A DNA stretch of 21,540 nt, taken from assembly GCA_964428935.1 (NCBI GenBank), contig CAYSAG010000056.1, positions 1 through 21,540 of the forward strand, in the 5' to 3' direction. Position numbers and translations under genes: made by a program. Positions 1-7,593 of this stretch are shown here, one piece after another. This DNA is from JAADHY01 sp964428935 (GTDB lineage: Bacteria; Planctomycetota; Planctomycetia; Planctomycetales; Planctomycetaceae). Below the pieces are notes generated by a model. That model was not told where the DNA came from. It saw only the letters and a program-made list of their open reading frames with translations, and ran no database searches. How positions within the stretch are numbered: position 1 is the first letter of the stretch; every line of letters begins with the position of its first letter.

Positions 1-83
1 GACGTGTCTTGTGAACCCGGCCTCGAAGCACAAACCGTCAGCGGCCACGACGGAGGGTGGTCCTCCAGTTTCCGGACACCTTT
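1..83. repeat. Dispersed intergenic repeat, copy A
   Basis: Bases 16-83 align without gaps to 3621-3688 at about 78% identity by hand count. Weaker similarity extends to the window edge (1-15 against 3606-3620). Mismatches show no codon periodicity, so this is probably not a coding relic. The core can fold as a small hairpin, GGAGG (52-56), loop GTGGT, CCTCC (62-66), and copy B keeps a hairpin at the same place. The element may continue left of the window. Its function is unknown; both copies lie upstream of plus-strand promoter candidates. Confidence 0.7.
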
Positions 84-480
84 GCTCGGCGCGGTGCGAC
101 ACGTCCCGGCAACCGACCGGCGACCGGCCGCTCGGGCAGGCGGTCGGTCGGTGAAGCGGCCGCTCGGCGGACCGGTCGCCCCGGCGAACGTCGTGTCTTG
201 AAAAAGCCACGGTGGACGGCCATGATCGCGCTTTCTGCGGCGAGCCGGTCGAGCGTGGGGTTTGCCGGCGCGTCCAAGGGCGACTCCCCGAGCGTCCCGC
301 GTCCCGGCGAGCCGCGGGCCGACAGACGGGGCTGCCGGAGCAGCGGCGTTTCGGCGCGAAGGCGGTGTGGCGTCAAGACGTCGGCGGGTCGTGCTCGCAG
401 CGAAAGCCGGCCACCTGCGGAGCGAACCCTTCCGGCGAAGGGCACTGCCAGCGGAGTTGCGTCTGTGAGGAGTCAACGGA
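84..480. other. Non-coding lead region upstream of the MFS gene
   Basis: No convincing gene is seen here. Open frames on both strands are Arg/Pro/Gly-rich, lack recognisable domains and look like products of GC-rich composition. The stretch holds many GC-rich direct and inverted repeats built on CGGTCGG-like words, the promoter candidate at 198-226, and the ribosome binding site GAGGAG at 467-472, eight bases before the ATG at 481. Confidence 0.6.
198..226 (+). promoter_or_regulatory. Candidate sigma-70-type promoter for the MFS-sulfatase pair
   Basis: TTGAAA (198-203) matches the -35 consensus at 5 of 6 bases. It is followed after exactly 17 bases by CATGAT (221-226), which matches the -10 consensus at 4 of 6. 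Transcription would start near 233 and leave a leader of about 250 bases before the ATG at 481. The spacing is ideal, but the call rests on sequence match alone. Confidence 0.45.
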
Positions 481-1740
481 ATGGAAGGGAGCAGCTCAGA
501 CGACCGGGCGGCAAGCAAGCGCTGGATCAACCGGTCGGTCGTTGGAATTGTGCTGGCCACGTTTTTCTCGGACGTCAGTCACGAAATGTGCACGGCCGTC
601 TTGCCGCTCTACCTGACGGCCATTGGGTTGGGGCCGGCGGCGTTGGGGGCGGTCGAGGGGATTGGCGACCTGGTGCGCAGCCTGTCGAAGTTGGGCGGCG
701 GCGTGCTGGGGCACTACGTTAAACGAAAACGTCCGTGGGCCGCTCTGGGCTACGTGGTGACCAGCGTCGCGACAGCCGGAATCGGCTTGGTGCGTCAGCT
801 GCCGGCTCTGGTGACGCTGCGTTCGGCGGCTTGGTGTGCCCGCGGTTTTCGGTCGCCGCTGCGGGACTACCTGTTGGCGGACGCGGTCGAGAAGACTCAC
901 TACGGCCGAGCGTTTGGCTTGGAGCGGGCCGGGGACATGCTGGGCGCGGTCTCCGGGCCGTTGCTGGCCACGCTGCTCCTGTGGGTGGGGTGGTCATTCC
1001 GGACAATCATTCTGTGGACTCTGCTGCCCGGCCTGGCGGCCGCGGCGTTGATGTTTTTCTTGATTCGGGAACGGGAGGACGAGTCGAGCGAAGCGGACGG
1101 GTCGTCGAAGGCCGAACGGCCCGCGGCGCTCAAGCGCTTTCCCGCCTGGTTCTGGCTTTTTCTGGTCGGCGTCTTCCTTTTTGGACTGGGCGACTTTTCG
1201 CGGACGTTCCTGGTCTGGCTGGTCGCTCAAGCGGTCGGTGACAGCCCGTCGGCGGCAGTGGGGACGCTGTCCGTCGCCGCTTTGTTGTACGCGGTGCACA
1301 ATTTGGTCAGCGCGGGAGCGGCCTACCCGGTTGGGTGGCTGGGGGACCGGCGTGCGAAGTTCCCGGTGCTGGTCGTCGGCTACGCGGTCGGTGTCGGGAC
1401 GAACGTCTTGCTGGCGCTGCGGTCCGGCTCGCTGGTCTGGCTGGCCGTGGCCATTGTGCTTTCGGGCGTCTACATTGCCGTGGAGGAGACGCTGGAAAAG
1501 GCGGTGGCCGCTGAGCTGTTACCGCGGGACCTGCGCAGCTTGGGGTTCGGCATTCTGGCGTGCACGAACGCCGTCGGCGACATGGCCTCGAGCCTTTACG
1601 TGGGGTTCCTGCTGCAAGCGCGGTCGCCCGCCTGGGCCTTTGGAATTGCGGCCGCTGTTGGAGCGGTCGGGGTGGTGTGGATGCTGGCGTTGCTGACGCT
1701 GGGACGCCCGCGCGTCGAAGGGGGAGTTGCCGAAGGGTAA
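481..1740 (+). CDS. MFS transporter
   Basis: A 419-residue polytopic membrane protein of the major facilitator superfamily, expected to sit in the cytoplasmic membrane and move a small solute. The length is normal for a 12-helix MFS member. Many hydrophobic helices are visible, and the short KRKRP run near residue 82 sits where MFS proteins carry the basic loop between helices 2 and 3. The FSDVSHEM...LPLYLTAIG opening is typical of uncharacterised bacterial MFS members. A charged central loop around residues 195-218 (RERED...AERP) separates the two halves. The start is ATG 481 with GAGGAG eight bases upstream. The sulfatase gene starts 70 bases downstream, so co-transcription is likely. The substrate cannot be read from the sequence; export or uptake of a product linked to the sulfatase is only a guess. 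Confidence 0.85.
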   Translation: MEGSSSDDRAASKRWINRSVVGIVLATFFSDVSHEMCTAVLPLYLTAIGLGPAALGAVEGIGDLVRSLSKLGGGVLGHYVKRKRPWAALGYVVTSVATAGIGLVRQLPALVTLRSAAWCARGFRSPLRDYLLADAVEKTHYGRAFGLERAGDMLGAVSGPLLATLLLWVGWSFRTIILWTLLPGLAAAALMFFLIREREDESSEADGSSKAERPAALKRFPAWFWLFLVGVFLFGLGDFSRTFLVWLVAQAVGDSPSAAVGTLSVAALLYAVHNLVSAGAAYPVGWLGDRRAKFPVLVVGYAVGVGTNVLLALRSGSLVWLAVAIVLSGVYIAVEETLEKAVAAELLPRDLRSLGFGILACTNAVGDMASSLYVGFLLQARSPAWAFGIAAAVGAVGVVWMLALLTLGRPRVEGGVAEG

Positions 1741-1810
1741 GTCCACAACCGTTGGGTTTCGCGTGGGAGCGGCGTCGCGGAGCAGAGGTGGCGCAGAAAG
1801 GAGCGTGGCG

Positions 1811-3364
1811 GTGAACAGCTCGACGAAAAGAAACGGCAGCGTCGCTGGCTGGCGGGGAGGTCGGTGCGGGCGGCTGTGTGAGCACGTCGTCCGTTGCGCG
1901 GAACGTGTGCGGCGCGTCCAGCGAGCGACCGTCGTCCAAGCGCTGACTGCGGTCGGCGCGTTGCTTGGGGCGCTGGTCGCACCGGTTCGGCCGGACGAAG
2001 CAGACCGGTTGCGCTCGGCCGAGCGTCCCAACTTCGTCCTCATTTTGGCCGACGACCTGGGTTACAACGGCACCAGCGTTTTCGGCGGGTGGATTCGAAC
2101 GCCGAACCTGGAGCGAATGGCTGCGGAAGGCATGCGGTTCACCGACTTCCACTCCAGCGGCACCGTCTGCAGTCCCACTCGCGCCGGACTGGTGACCGGC
2201 CGCTACCAACAGCGAGCCGGAATTCCCGGAGTCGTCCTGGCCAACCCGAAGGCTCCCGTCCACTACACCGGACTCCAAGACAGCGAAATCACTTTTGCCG
2301 AGGTGCTGAAGCGGGCGGGCTACGCAACCGGTTTGATGGGGAAATGGCACTTAGGCTACTTGCCGCAGTACAACCCGACCCGACACGGATTCGACGAGTT
2401 TCACGGCTACGTCAGCGGCAACGTCGACTACATTTCGCACTACGACCTGGCTGGAAACTACGACTGGTGGGACGGCACGAAGCTGGTGGTGGAGGAAGGC
2501 TACACGACGCACCTCATTACCCGTCACGCTTTGGACTTCAGTCGACGCCACAAGGACCAGCCGTTCTGTCTCTACATTGCTCACGAGGCCGTCCACTCCC
2601 CGTTTCAAGGGCCAAACAGCCAGATTCTGCGAGGACCCAGGAAGGGGAAGCGGACCGACGCCGTCGAGCTGTCGAAGCGCGAGGCTTACGTGCAAATGAT
2701 GACCGAAATGGACCGCGGCGTCGGCCAGGTGCTCGACACCTTGCGGCGGCTCGGCCTGGCGCACAAGACGTTCGTTTTCTTCTTTTCCGACAACGGCCAT
2801 GCCGCCAACGCCCCGGCCGGCCCGCCCGACTACCAGTTCCCGTTGCGAGGCCACAAGGGTCAGGAGTGGGAAGGCGGACACCGCGTTCCGGCCATTGCTT
2901 GGTGGCCCGGCCGAATTCCACCCGGCACGGTCAACCGGGGCCTGTGGATTACTTTGGACGTCATGCCCACGTTGTTGGAACTTTCCGGCACGCGTGTCCC
3001 GGAGGGCCACCGACTGGACGGTGTGAGCATGGTCGACGGTCTGTTGCGAGGGGAACAGCCGCAGCGTCGGCAACTGTTTTGGAACGGCGTGGCCATGCGA
3101 GACGGTCCGTGGAAGCTCGTGTTGGGCCGCGACGGAGGTCTGTTCAACTTGCAAGAAGACCCGAAGGAGCAGCGAGACCTGTCGGGGCAGTACCCCGAGC
3201 GGGTCGAACGAATGAAGGCGGCGATTGAGCGGTGGAAGAGGGACGTCGAAGCCACAGCGACGCCCCAGCCACCACCGCCGCCCGCGCTGCAGCGGGCGGT
3301 CCCGGTTCGGCGGAAGCCGCCAGCGGGCCGCGCAAGCGAACGAGCACGGCAGAGGGGGCGCTGA
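1811..3364 (+). CDS. Sulfatase, formylglycine-dependent (arylsulfatase family)
   Basis: A 517-residue sulfatase that hydrolyses sulfate esters, probably in the periplasm. A hydrophobic stretch around residues 41-58 looks like a signal peptide or anchor after an unusually long basic N-terminus with three Cys. The mature part opens with PNFVLILADDLGYNG (metal-binding Asp pair at about D81/D82). The sulfatase signature CSPTRAGLVTGR has Cys120 as the residue to be oxidised to formylglycine. MGKWHLGY, FSDNGH and LRGHKG...EGGHRVPAIAWWPG are further family hallmarks. GTG 1811 is chosen because AAAGGAG lies seven bases upstream; an ATG at 1727 in the same frame has no such site and overlaps the MFS gene. 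The C-terminal 45 residues are Pro/Arg-rich and outside the domain. A formylglycine-generating enzyme must be encoded elsewhere. Substrate is unknown; sulfated polysaccharide is a family-level guess. Confidence 0.92.
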   Translation: MNSSTKRNGSVAGWRGGRCGRLCEHVVRCAERVRRVQRATVVQALTAVGALLGALVAPVRPDEADRLRSAERPNFVLILADDLGYNGTSVFGGWIRTPNLERMAAEGMRFTDFHSSGTVCSPTRAGLVTGRYQQRAGIPGVVLANPKAPVHYTGLQDSEITFAEVLKRAGYATGLMGKWHLGYLPQYNPTRHGFDEFHGYVSGNVDYISHYDLAGNYDWWDGTKLVVEEGYTTHLITRHALDFSRRHKDQPFCLYIAHEAVHSPFQGPNSQILRGPRKGKRTDAVELSKREAYVQMMTEMDRGVGQVLDTLRRLGLAHKTFVFFFSDNGHAANAPAGPPDYQFPLRGHKGQEWEGGHRVPAIAWWPGRIPPGTVNRGLWITLDVMPTLLELSGTRVPEGHRLDGVSMVDGLLRGEQPQRRQLFWNGVAMRDGPWKLVLGRDGGLFNLQEDPKEQRDLSGQYPERVERMKAAIERWKRDVEATATPQPPPPPALQRAVPVRRKPPAGRASERARQRGR

Positions 3365-3450
3365 AGAGCGGACGAAGCGCCTTGCTGCGGCGACAGCCAT
3401 GCTCCTCTTCCGGCCGGACCGCCTGTCTGTTTTCTTGGCTTGAGGCCTTC

Positions 3451-3466
3451 GGTCGACGCCGACCGT
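3451..3466 (+). terminator. Hairpin downstream of the sulfatase gene
   Basis: A perfect 6-bp stem CGGTCG/CGACCG with a 4-base loop lies 86 bases after the sulfatase stop. No T-run follows, so intrinsic termination is uncertain; it may only stabilise the 3' end. Confidence 0.25.
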
Positions 3467-3605
3467 GGCCGCGCGGAGTCCTCTGCGCGGAGCTCCGGCA
3501 CTTCGAGCTCAGACGCTCGCTGCCGACAGTGCACTGGCCTGTACCTGAGGGGGTCCCGGAATTCCTACGCGTCTTTCCAGGGACTCGCGGGTTTGGGAGC
3601 GACCG

Positions 3606-3688
3606 GGCCCGTCTTCTTGAGCTGGCCTTGAGGCACCAAACTTCAGCGGCGACGACGGAGCGTGGCTCTCCAATTCCCGGACGCCTTT
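3606..3688. repeat. Dispersed intergenic repeat, copy B
   Basis: This is the counterpart of bases 1-83, shifted by 3605 with no gaps across the core. The hairpin region reads GGAGC-GTGGC-TCTCC (3657-3671). The outer pairs GGAG/CTCC are kept and GAGC/GCTC pairing is also possible, so a small stem survives despite substitutions. The element ends 42 bases before the TATACT box of the exoribonuclease leader. Homology between the copies is directly visible; a role as a regulatory RNA, processing site or mobile-element relic is not established. Confidence 0.7.
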
Positions 3689-3730
3689 TGTACCTGCAAG
3701 CGGACTGTTTCGGCCTTTCCGTCGCCGACC

Positions 3731-3736
3731 TATACT
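3731..3736 (+). promoter_or_regulatory. Candidate -10 box for the exoribonuclease gene
   Basis: TATACT matches the -10 consensus at 5 of 6 bases and stands out in GC-rich surroundings. The best -35 at 17 bases upstream is poor (TTTCGG, 3708-3713). Transcription would start near 3743, giving a leader of about 150 bases. Confidence 0.35.
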
Positions 3737-3890
3737 ACCGGTTGGCCCGCTAGCCCCTTGGTGCGAGCCTCATGAGGGTCGTCACGACCTCGGTTCGGCA
3801 ACTCGGTGGCGCGGACCGAGCCCGTGCGCGTCGACTCGACGGCGAGGCAGCCGTTCCTGCGACGGTTTGTTTTGGTCGGAAGCGAGGGTC

Positions 3891-4937
3891 ATGAAACCGT
3901 CGATTGTGCGTTTGCGAGACTTGCAGCCCGGACAGTTGGCCGACTGCTTTGCACTGCTGGCGTCGAAAGAACGCGGGACCGCTCGCGACGGCAAGCCGTA
4001 CTTCCGAGTCACGTTTTGCGACGCCGAACGGTCGGTGACGGCCATGATTTGGAGCGACTCGGAGTGGTTCACTGCCTGTCAACAAGACTGGCAGACCAAC
4101 CGCTACTACAAGCTCCGTTGTCAGCTCAAGCAAACCCCGTACGGCCCGCAAATCGACATTGCGAAAATCCGCGACGTCACCAGCGAAGACTACGACGCCG
4201 GCTTCAACCCGGCCGACATGACCCCGAGCACGCGCTTCGACCCGGACGACATGTTTGCCGAACTGGTTCGGCTGGCGGAGGAGCACATTGCCGAAGAGCC
4301 GCTGCGGCGTCTGGTGACGACGGTCTTGCAGCAGCACGCCGAGCAAATCAAAACGGCGGCCGCGGCGGCTCGTTACCACCACGCGTTCCGAGGGGGGTAC
4401 TTGGAGCACACGCTGTCGGTCACTCGAACCGCCGTCTACCTGGCGGACAAGTACGCGGCGTACTACCCGGACCTGGAGCCGGCTTTGTCGAAGTCGCTGG
4501 TCGTGGCCGGCGCGATTCTTCACGACATTGGAAAGCTGCAAGAACTGGACACGCAGCCGCTGGGAGCCGACTACACGGCCAAAGGACGCCTGATTGGCCA
4601 CATCATGCTCGGCCGCGACCTGGTGCGCGAAGTGGCTCGAAGCATTCCCGAGCTGGACGAAGAGACGCAGCTTCGGCTGGAGCACATCATTGTGTCGCAC
4701 CAGAACTTGCCCGAGTGGGGCTCACCGATTCCGCCTCGAACGCCCGAGGCGTTGTTGGTCTACTTCGCCGACGACTTGGACGCGAAATTCCACGAAATGG
4801 CCATGGCTTTGTACCGGGCCAGAGGGGAAGACGAAGAATTCACCAACCGCGACAACCCCCTGCACCGGCGAATTTTCCGAGGACTGAAAAAGAAGGACCG
4901 GTCGACCGACGGCCCGACCGCCGCGGACGGCCCGTAA
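3891..4937 (+). CDS. 3'-5' exoribonuclease, YhaM type (OB-fold plus HD domain)
   Basis: A 348-residue cytoplasmic protein with the YhaM layout. The N-terminal nucleic-acid-binding OB-fold segment (about residues 5-98) contains KPYFRVTFCDAERSVTAMIW. The HD phosphohydrolase domain (about 145-320) contains HHAFRGGYLEHTLSV, the metal-binding pair ILHDIGKL (H211/D212), LIGHIMLG and IIVSHQ, and ends near VYFADDLDAK. These are the expected metal ligands (H173, H211, D212, H237, H270, D294 by position). The family degrades RNA, and sometimes single-stranded DNA, from the 3' end. ATG 3891 is preferred over the 3867 start because GGAAGCGAGGG precedes it and homology begins there. The tail (KKKDRSTDGPTAADGP) is low complexity. 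It is monocistronic or loosely linked to dapF, 133 bases downstream. Confidence 0.85.
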   Translation: MKPSIVRLRDLQPGQLADCFALLASKERGTARDGKPYFRVTFCDAERSVTAMIWSDSEWFTACQQDWQTNRYYKLRCQLKQTPYGPQIDIAKIRDVTSEDYDAGFNPADMTPSTRFDPDDMFAELVRLAEEHIAEEPLRRLVTTVLQQHAEQIKTAAAAARYHHAFRGGYLEHTLSVTRTAVYLADKYAAYYPDLEPALSKSLVVAGAILHDIGKLQELDTQPLGADYTAKGRLIGHIMLGRDLVREVARSIPELDEETQLRLEHIIVSHQNLPEWGSPIPPRTPEALLVYFADDLDAKFHEMAMALYRARGEDEEFTNRDNPLHRRIFRGLKKKDRSTDGPTAADGP

Positions 4938-5070
4938 CGGCCAGACCGTCGTGGCGCAACGGCGTTCGCCCGCGAGGCCGGGCGGGGCGTCGGACAGCGT
5001 CCGCTGGCCGGCCACAGCGAGCAACCACGGCGTGGCCCGAGCCCACCCTCGGCGGGAGAGGAGGACCCCA

Positions 5071-5979
5071 ATGGAATTCACCTTAATGCACGGATGCGGG
5101 AACCGGTTCGTCGTGGTCGACTGTTTGCACGGCCGACCGCCGGAGTTGGCTGGTGAAACCGAGGCGGAAGTCGGGGCGGTCGCTCGGGAAGTTTGCCGCG
5201 GCAGCCGAGGTGTCGGAGCGGACGGGCTGATTTTGGTGGAGCCGTCGTCGGTGGCCGTCGCGCGAATGACCTACTTCAACGCCGACGGCTCGCCCGCCGG
5301 CGTGTGCGGCAACGGGCTCCGGTGCGTCGTCAAGTGGCTTCACGACCGCGGCCTTTGCCGGGACGAGCCGGTTTTGGTCGAAACGGCGTGCGGGGTGCGC
5401 GAGGCGTGGGTCGAAAGACGGCAGTCGGACACGACTTGGGTCCGAGTGGACATGGGGACGGCCGTCCTCGACCCGCAGCGAATTCCCGTTCGTTGTCCGG
5501 CGGTGCCGCCACTCGACTGGCCTCTTCGGTTGCAGCGGCCGAAGTGGGCCGAGCTGACGACGGTTCGTGTCAGCACGCTGTCCATGGGCAACCCGCACTG
5601 CGTCGTCTCCGTAGAGCAGTTGGCTGGCTCGCTCGGGCCAAACGTCTCGGAGGACGAACTGGTGCACACGCTGGGGCCGGAAATCGAACGGCACCCGGCC
5701 TTTCCCGAACGGACGAACGTGGAGTTCGTCTGGGTCGAGGGCAGGCGGAGCGTTCGGGTTCGCGTTTGGGAACGGGGAGTGGGCGAGACGCTGGCGTGCG
5801 GCACGGGAGCTTGCGCCGTGGCGGTCGCGTGTGCTCTGCAAGGTTTGACGGACCCGCAACTTTCCGTTCGCATGCCGGGAGGCACGTTGACGGTGGACTG
5901 TCGCGACCGGAGCCACGTGTTGTTGTGCGGCCCGGCGGCCGTGTCGCTTGTGGGACAGTGGCCTCGGTCGAGTGACTGA
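5071..5979 (+). CDS. dapF: Diaminopimelate epimerase
   Basis: A 302-residue enzyme that interconverts LL- and meso-diaminopimelate, the last step before lysine and peptidoglycan meso-DAP, in the cytoplasm. Both catalytic cysteines are in place: Cys79 in ADGSPAGVCGNGLRC and Cys243 in ACGTGACAVAVA. GVGADGL (48-53), STLSMGNPHCV (168-178) and NVEFV (216-220) are further family motifs. Length is slightly above the usual 270-285. One oddity is the N-terminal motif, usually GNDF, which here reads CGNRF (residues 9-13), with Arg replacing the common Asp. ATG 5071 is chosen because AGAGGAGG lies seven bases upstream and homology starts at MEFTLMHG. The neighbours are not lysine-pathway genes, so it stands alone here. 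It also fits an organism that makes DAP-type peptidoglycan. Confidence 0.93.
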   Translation: MEFTLMHGCGNRFVVVDCLHGRPPELAGETEAEVGAVAREVCRGSRGVGADGLILVEPSSVAVARMTYFNADGSPAGVCGNGLRCVVKWLHDRGLCRDEPVLVETACGVREAWVERRQSDTTWVRVDMGTAVLDPQRIPVRCPAVPPLDWPLRLQRPKWAELTTVRVSTLSMGNPHCVVSVEQLAGSLGPNVSEDELVHTLGPEIERHPAFPERTNVEFVWVEGRRSVRVRVWERGVGETLACGTGACAVAVACALQGLTDPQLSVRMPGGTLTVDCRDRSHVLLCGPAAVSLVGQWPRSSD

Positions 5980-6010
5980 GAGCCGGGGACGCCGTCGAGC
6001 CGTCGCACTC

Positions 6011-6041
6011 TGCCGTCTGGCACGGCAGTTGCTCAGGCAAC
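6011..6041 (+). terminator. Two adjacent hairpins after dapF
   Basis: TGCCGT-CTGGC-ACGGCA (6011-6027) is immediately followed by GTTGC-TCAG-GCAAC (6028-6041). Both stems are perfect and the pair lies 31 bases after the dapF stop. No T-tract follows, so this could be a factor-dependent terminator, a 3' stabiliser or part of the GAF gene leader. Confidence 0.4.
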
Positions 6042-6171
6042 GCCAACCTGTGTCGGACGACGCTTCGGCGAAAGTCAATTGCAAACGCGGAGCGCCCAAC
6101 GTTGTGACCGATTTGGCCGTAAAGACTTTTTGGTGGCCCGAACGTTGCCTGGCAGGAAAGCGGTTGGTCCA

Positions 6172-6720
6172 ATGAGTGGCACGGTGTTGGAACGGGAAAC
6201 GGTGAGCACTAACGGAGCCGAAGGGGTGTTGACCACGGACGAGTTGGTCCGAATGGCGGCCGAAGCGCCACGGCCGGAGGTGGCGCTGTCGAGAATCGTC
6301 GCGGCCGTGGGGAACCATTTTGGTTGCGACGTTTGCTCGCTGTACCTGCTCGATCGGCGGGCAGGCGAGCTTGTTCTGACGGCAACCGTCGGGCTCCGGC
6401 AAGACGCCATTGGCAAAATTCGCATGCGACCGGAAGAGGGACTGGTGGGCCTGGCCGCTCAGTGCGGACACCCCGTCAGCGTGGCCGAAGCACAGAACCA
6501 CCCACGGTTCAAGTACTTTCCTGAGGCCGGCGAGGAGGCGTTTCGCTCGTTTCTGGGCGTCCCCTTGTGCGACGGGGACGGGCTGTTGGGCGTTCTGGTG
6601 GTGCAGACGGTGGAGCCGCGGGAGTTCGAGCCGGAGAAGGTGAGTCAGTTGGAAGCGGCGGCCGAACGGTTGGCTCCCGTCGTCAAACGGTTGGCCTCGA
6701 AGCTGAACGGTCAGCTGTGA
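6172..6720 (+). CDS. Stand-alone GAF-domain protein of the PtsP type
   Basis: A 182-residue soluble protein consisting almost entirely of one GAF sensor domain (about residues 38-178). It matches the regulatory GAF domain at the N-terminus of the nitrogen-PTS enzyme PtsP: CDVCSLYLLDRRAGELVLTA (52-71), MRPEEGLVGLAA (85-96), NHPRFKYFPEAGEEAFRSFLGVPL in parts (109-132), LGVLVVQT (139-146). The phosphotransferase domains of PtsP are absent and no output domain is attached, so it may bind a small ligand and signal through a partner. ATG 6172 is chosen because similarity begins downstream and an upstream in-frame start at 6079 adds Arg-rich sequence; the nearest SD-like stretch (AGGAAAG, 6153-6159) is rather far. 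The domain call is solid; the ligand and role are unknown. Confidence 0.82.
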   Translation: MSGTVLERETVSTNGAEGVLTTDELVRMAAEAPRPEVALSRIVAAVGNHFGCDVCSLYLLDRRAGELVLTATVGLRQDAIGKIRMRPEEGLVGLAAQCGHPVSVAEAQNHPRFKYFPEAGEEAFRSFLGVPLCDGDGLLGVLVVQTVEPREFEPEKVSQLEAAAERLAPVVKRLASKLNGQL

Positions 6721-6970
6721 AAGGTGAGCCGACGCTGCGCGCGGACCGGCTCGGGTCGCTCGGCGCCGGTCCGCAACCGACCCCGACCGACGCGTGCCGG
6801 CACGGTGTGGCTTCTCGCCTGCTGGCGGCAGTGCTAGACGACCTCGTGGCCTGCGCTGCCGCCCCGAACGCCGCGGTGGCCGCCTGCAACACCAAGAACG
6901 ACTTTGCCGCTGCGTACTGCTTGAACTTCTCGCTGCCACCAAGCCACAGAGCCGAAAGCGGTACGGGAGT

Positions 6971-6979
6971 GCTACGCTC
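6971..6979 (+). promoter_or_regulatory. Possible extended -10 element
   Basis: TGCTACGCT fits the extended -10 pattern TGnTAnnnT, with TACGCT at 6973-6978. There is no good -35. AAAAGGA follows at 6981-6987. It could drive the thioredoxin-like ORF whose normal start codon is missing; the short distance to that ORF would then give a nearly leaderless message. Confidence 0.25.
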
Positions 6980-7008
6980 GAAAAGGATTCGTTTGCGCAG
7001 CGGGGGCG

Positions 7009-7365
7009 CTGACGGGGCAGGCTGTCCAGTGGCGTCCTGCGAAGGACGAGCCGACGTTGGTCGTCTTCGCAGCCTTGTGGCACCCGCAAGGACGGCGGCT
7101 GGTGGAGCAGGCTCGGGAGTGGTCGCAAAAGCGGCACACGCGGCTGGCGGTCTTCAGCGTCGACTGGTACGCCGAGCAGGCCAAGCGGCACTTGTCGAAG
7201 CTGGACGGCGGGCTCGAAGTTTTGTACGCCGGACCAAAGTACCGCAGTTCCAGCGAGGACTGGCAGGTGAAGTTGCCAGGGCAGGCCTTTCTGCTGGGCT
7301 CGGACGGCAAGCTGGTGGAAGCGGCCCGGCCCGGAGAACTTCCGCAAGGCAAGGTCGGGCATTAA
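7009..7365 (+). CDS. Thioredoxin-fold-like protein lacking CxxC; start uncertain
   Basis: The frame is clearly coding up to TAA 7365, with codon choice like its neighbours, and reads like a redoxin/AhpC-type domain. TGQAVQW is followed by PTLVVFAALWHPQGRRLVEQ, with WHPQG where thioredoxins have WCxxC. FSVDWYAEQAKRHL, then LEVLYAGPKYRSS, and LPGQAFLLGSDGKLVEAARPGEL resemble the later strands, including the cis-Pro position. With no redox Cys, a disulfide exchange activity is not expected. The frame is open from 6925 but contains no ATG or GTG; only CTG 7009 or TTG 7057 could start it, and TTG would cut off the first strand. It may therefore be a 5'-damaged gene or use a CTG start. Coordinates assume CTG. 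Confidence 0.4.
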   Translation: MTGQAVQWRPAKDEPTLVVFAALWHPQGRRLVEQAREWSQKRHTRLAVFSVDWYAEQAKRHLSKLDGGLEVLYAGPKYRSSSEDWQVKLPGQAFLLGSDGKLVEAARPGELPQGKVGH

Positions 7366-7419
7366 CCCGAGTTGCCCAGTTGAGGGCGAGTTCGGGAGCT
7401 CGCTCACGGCGTCAGCGAA

Positions 7420-7437
7420 GGGCCGGTTTGTCGGCCC
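7420..7437 (+). terminator. Hairpin after the thioredoxin-like ORF
   Basis: GGGCCG-GTTTGT-CGGCCC forms a perfect 6-bp GC stem with a T-rich loop, 55 bases after the TAA at 7365 in a convergent gap. No T-tract follows the stem. Confidence 0.3.
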
Positions 7438-7593
7438 GGCTGCGTGCGCGGCGGGTTTCGGACCCTTCCGCGGGGACGCGGAGGCTCGTTGCGCCGCCGG
7501 CCCCGCTCGAGCGTCGCCCCCGACGCGCTCGGTTGCAACGAAGGTCGAATTGGAAGTTCTGGAGACCGGCTCAAGCAACGAAGCGAGGCGGCA

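Larger units (their letters stand above)
3365..3890. other. 526-base intergenic region between sulfatase and exoribonuclease genes
   Basis: No supported gene. It contains a hairpin CGGTCG-ACGC-CGACCG at 3451-3466 that could help end sulfatase transcription, though no T-tract follows. A direct repeat GCGCGGAG appears twice around 3473-3494. The second copy of the dispersed repeat (3606-3688) and a -10-like TATACT (3731-3736) follow. The open frames here are Arg/Ser-rich and without recognisable features. Confidence 0.6.

Noticed and set aside
38..445. A 135-codon minus-strand frame in the first intergenic region
   Set aside because: Composition is Arg/Pro/Ala-rich and it overlaps a dispersed repeat and a promoter candidate; no domain or ribosome site was seen.
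3232..3753. A 173-codon plus-strand frame after the sulfatase
   Set aside because: It overlaps the sulfatase end and crosses the dispersed repeat; mismatches between repeat copies show no codon pattern, so coding is unlikely.
3806..5086. A 426-codon plus-strand frame overlapping the exoribonuclease
   Set aside because: It is out of frame with an OB-HD protein whose metal ligands are all present; its own translation is Arg-rich without motifs.
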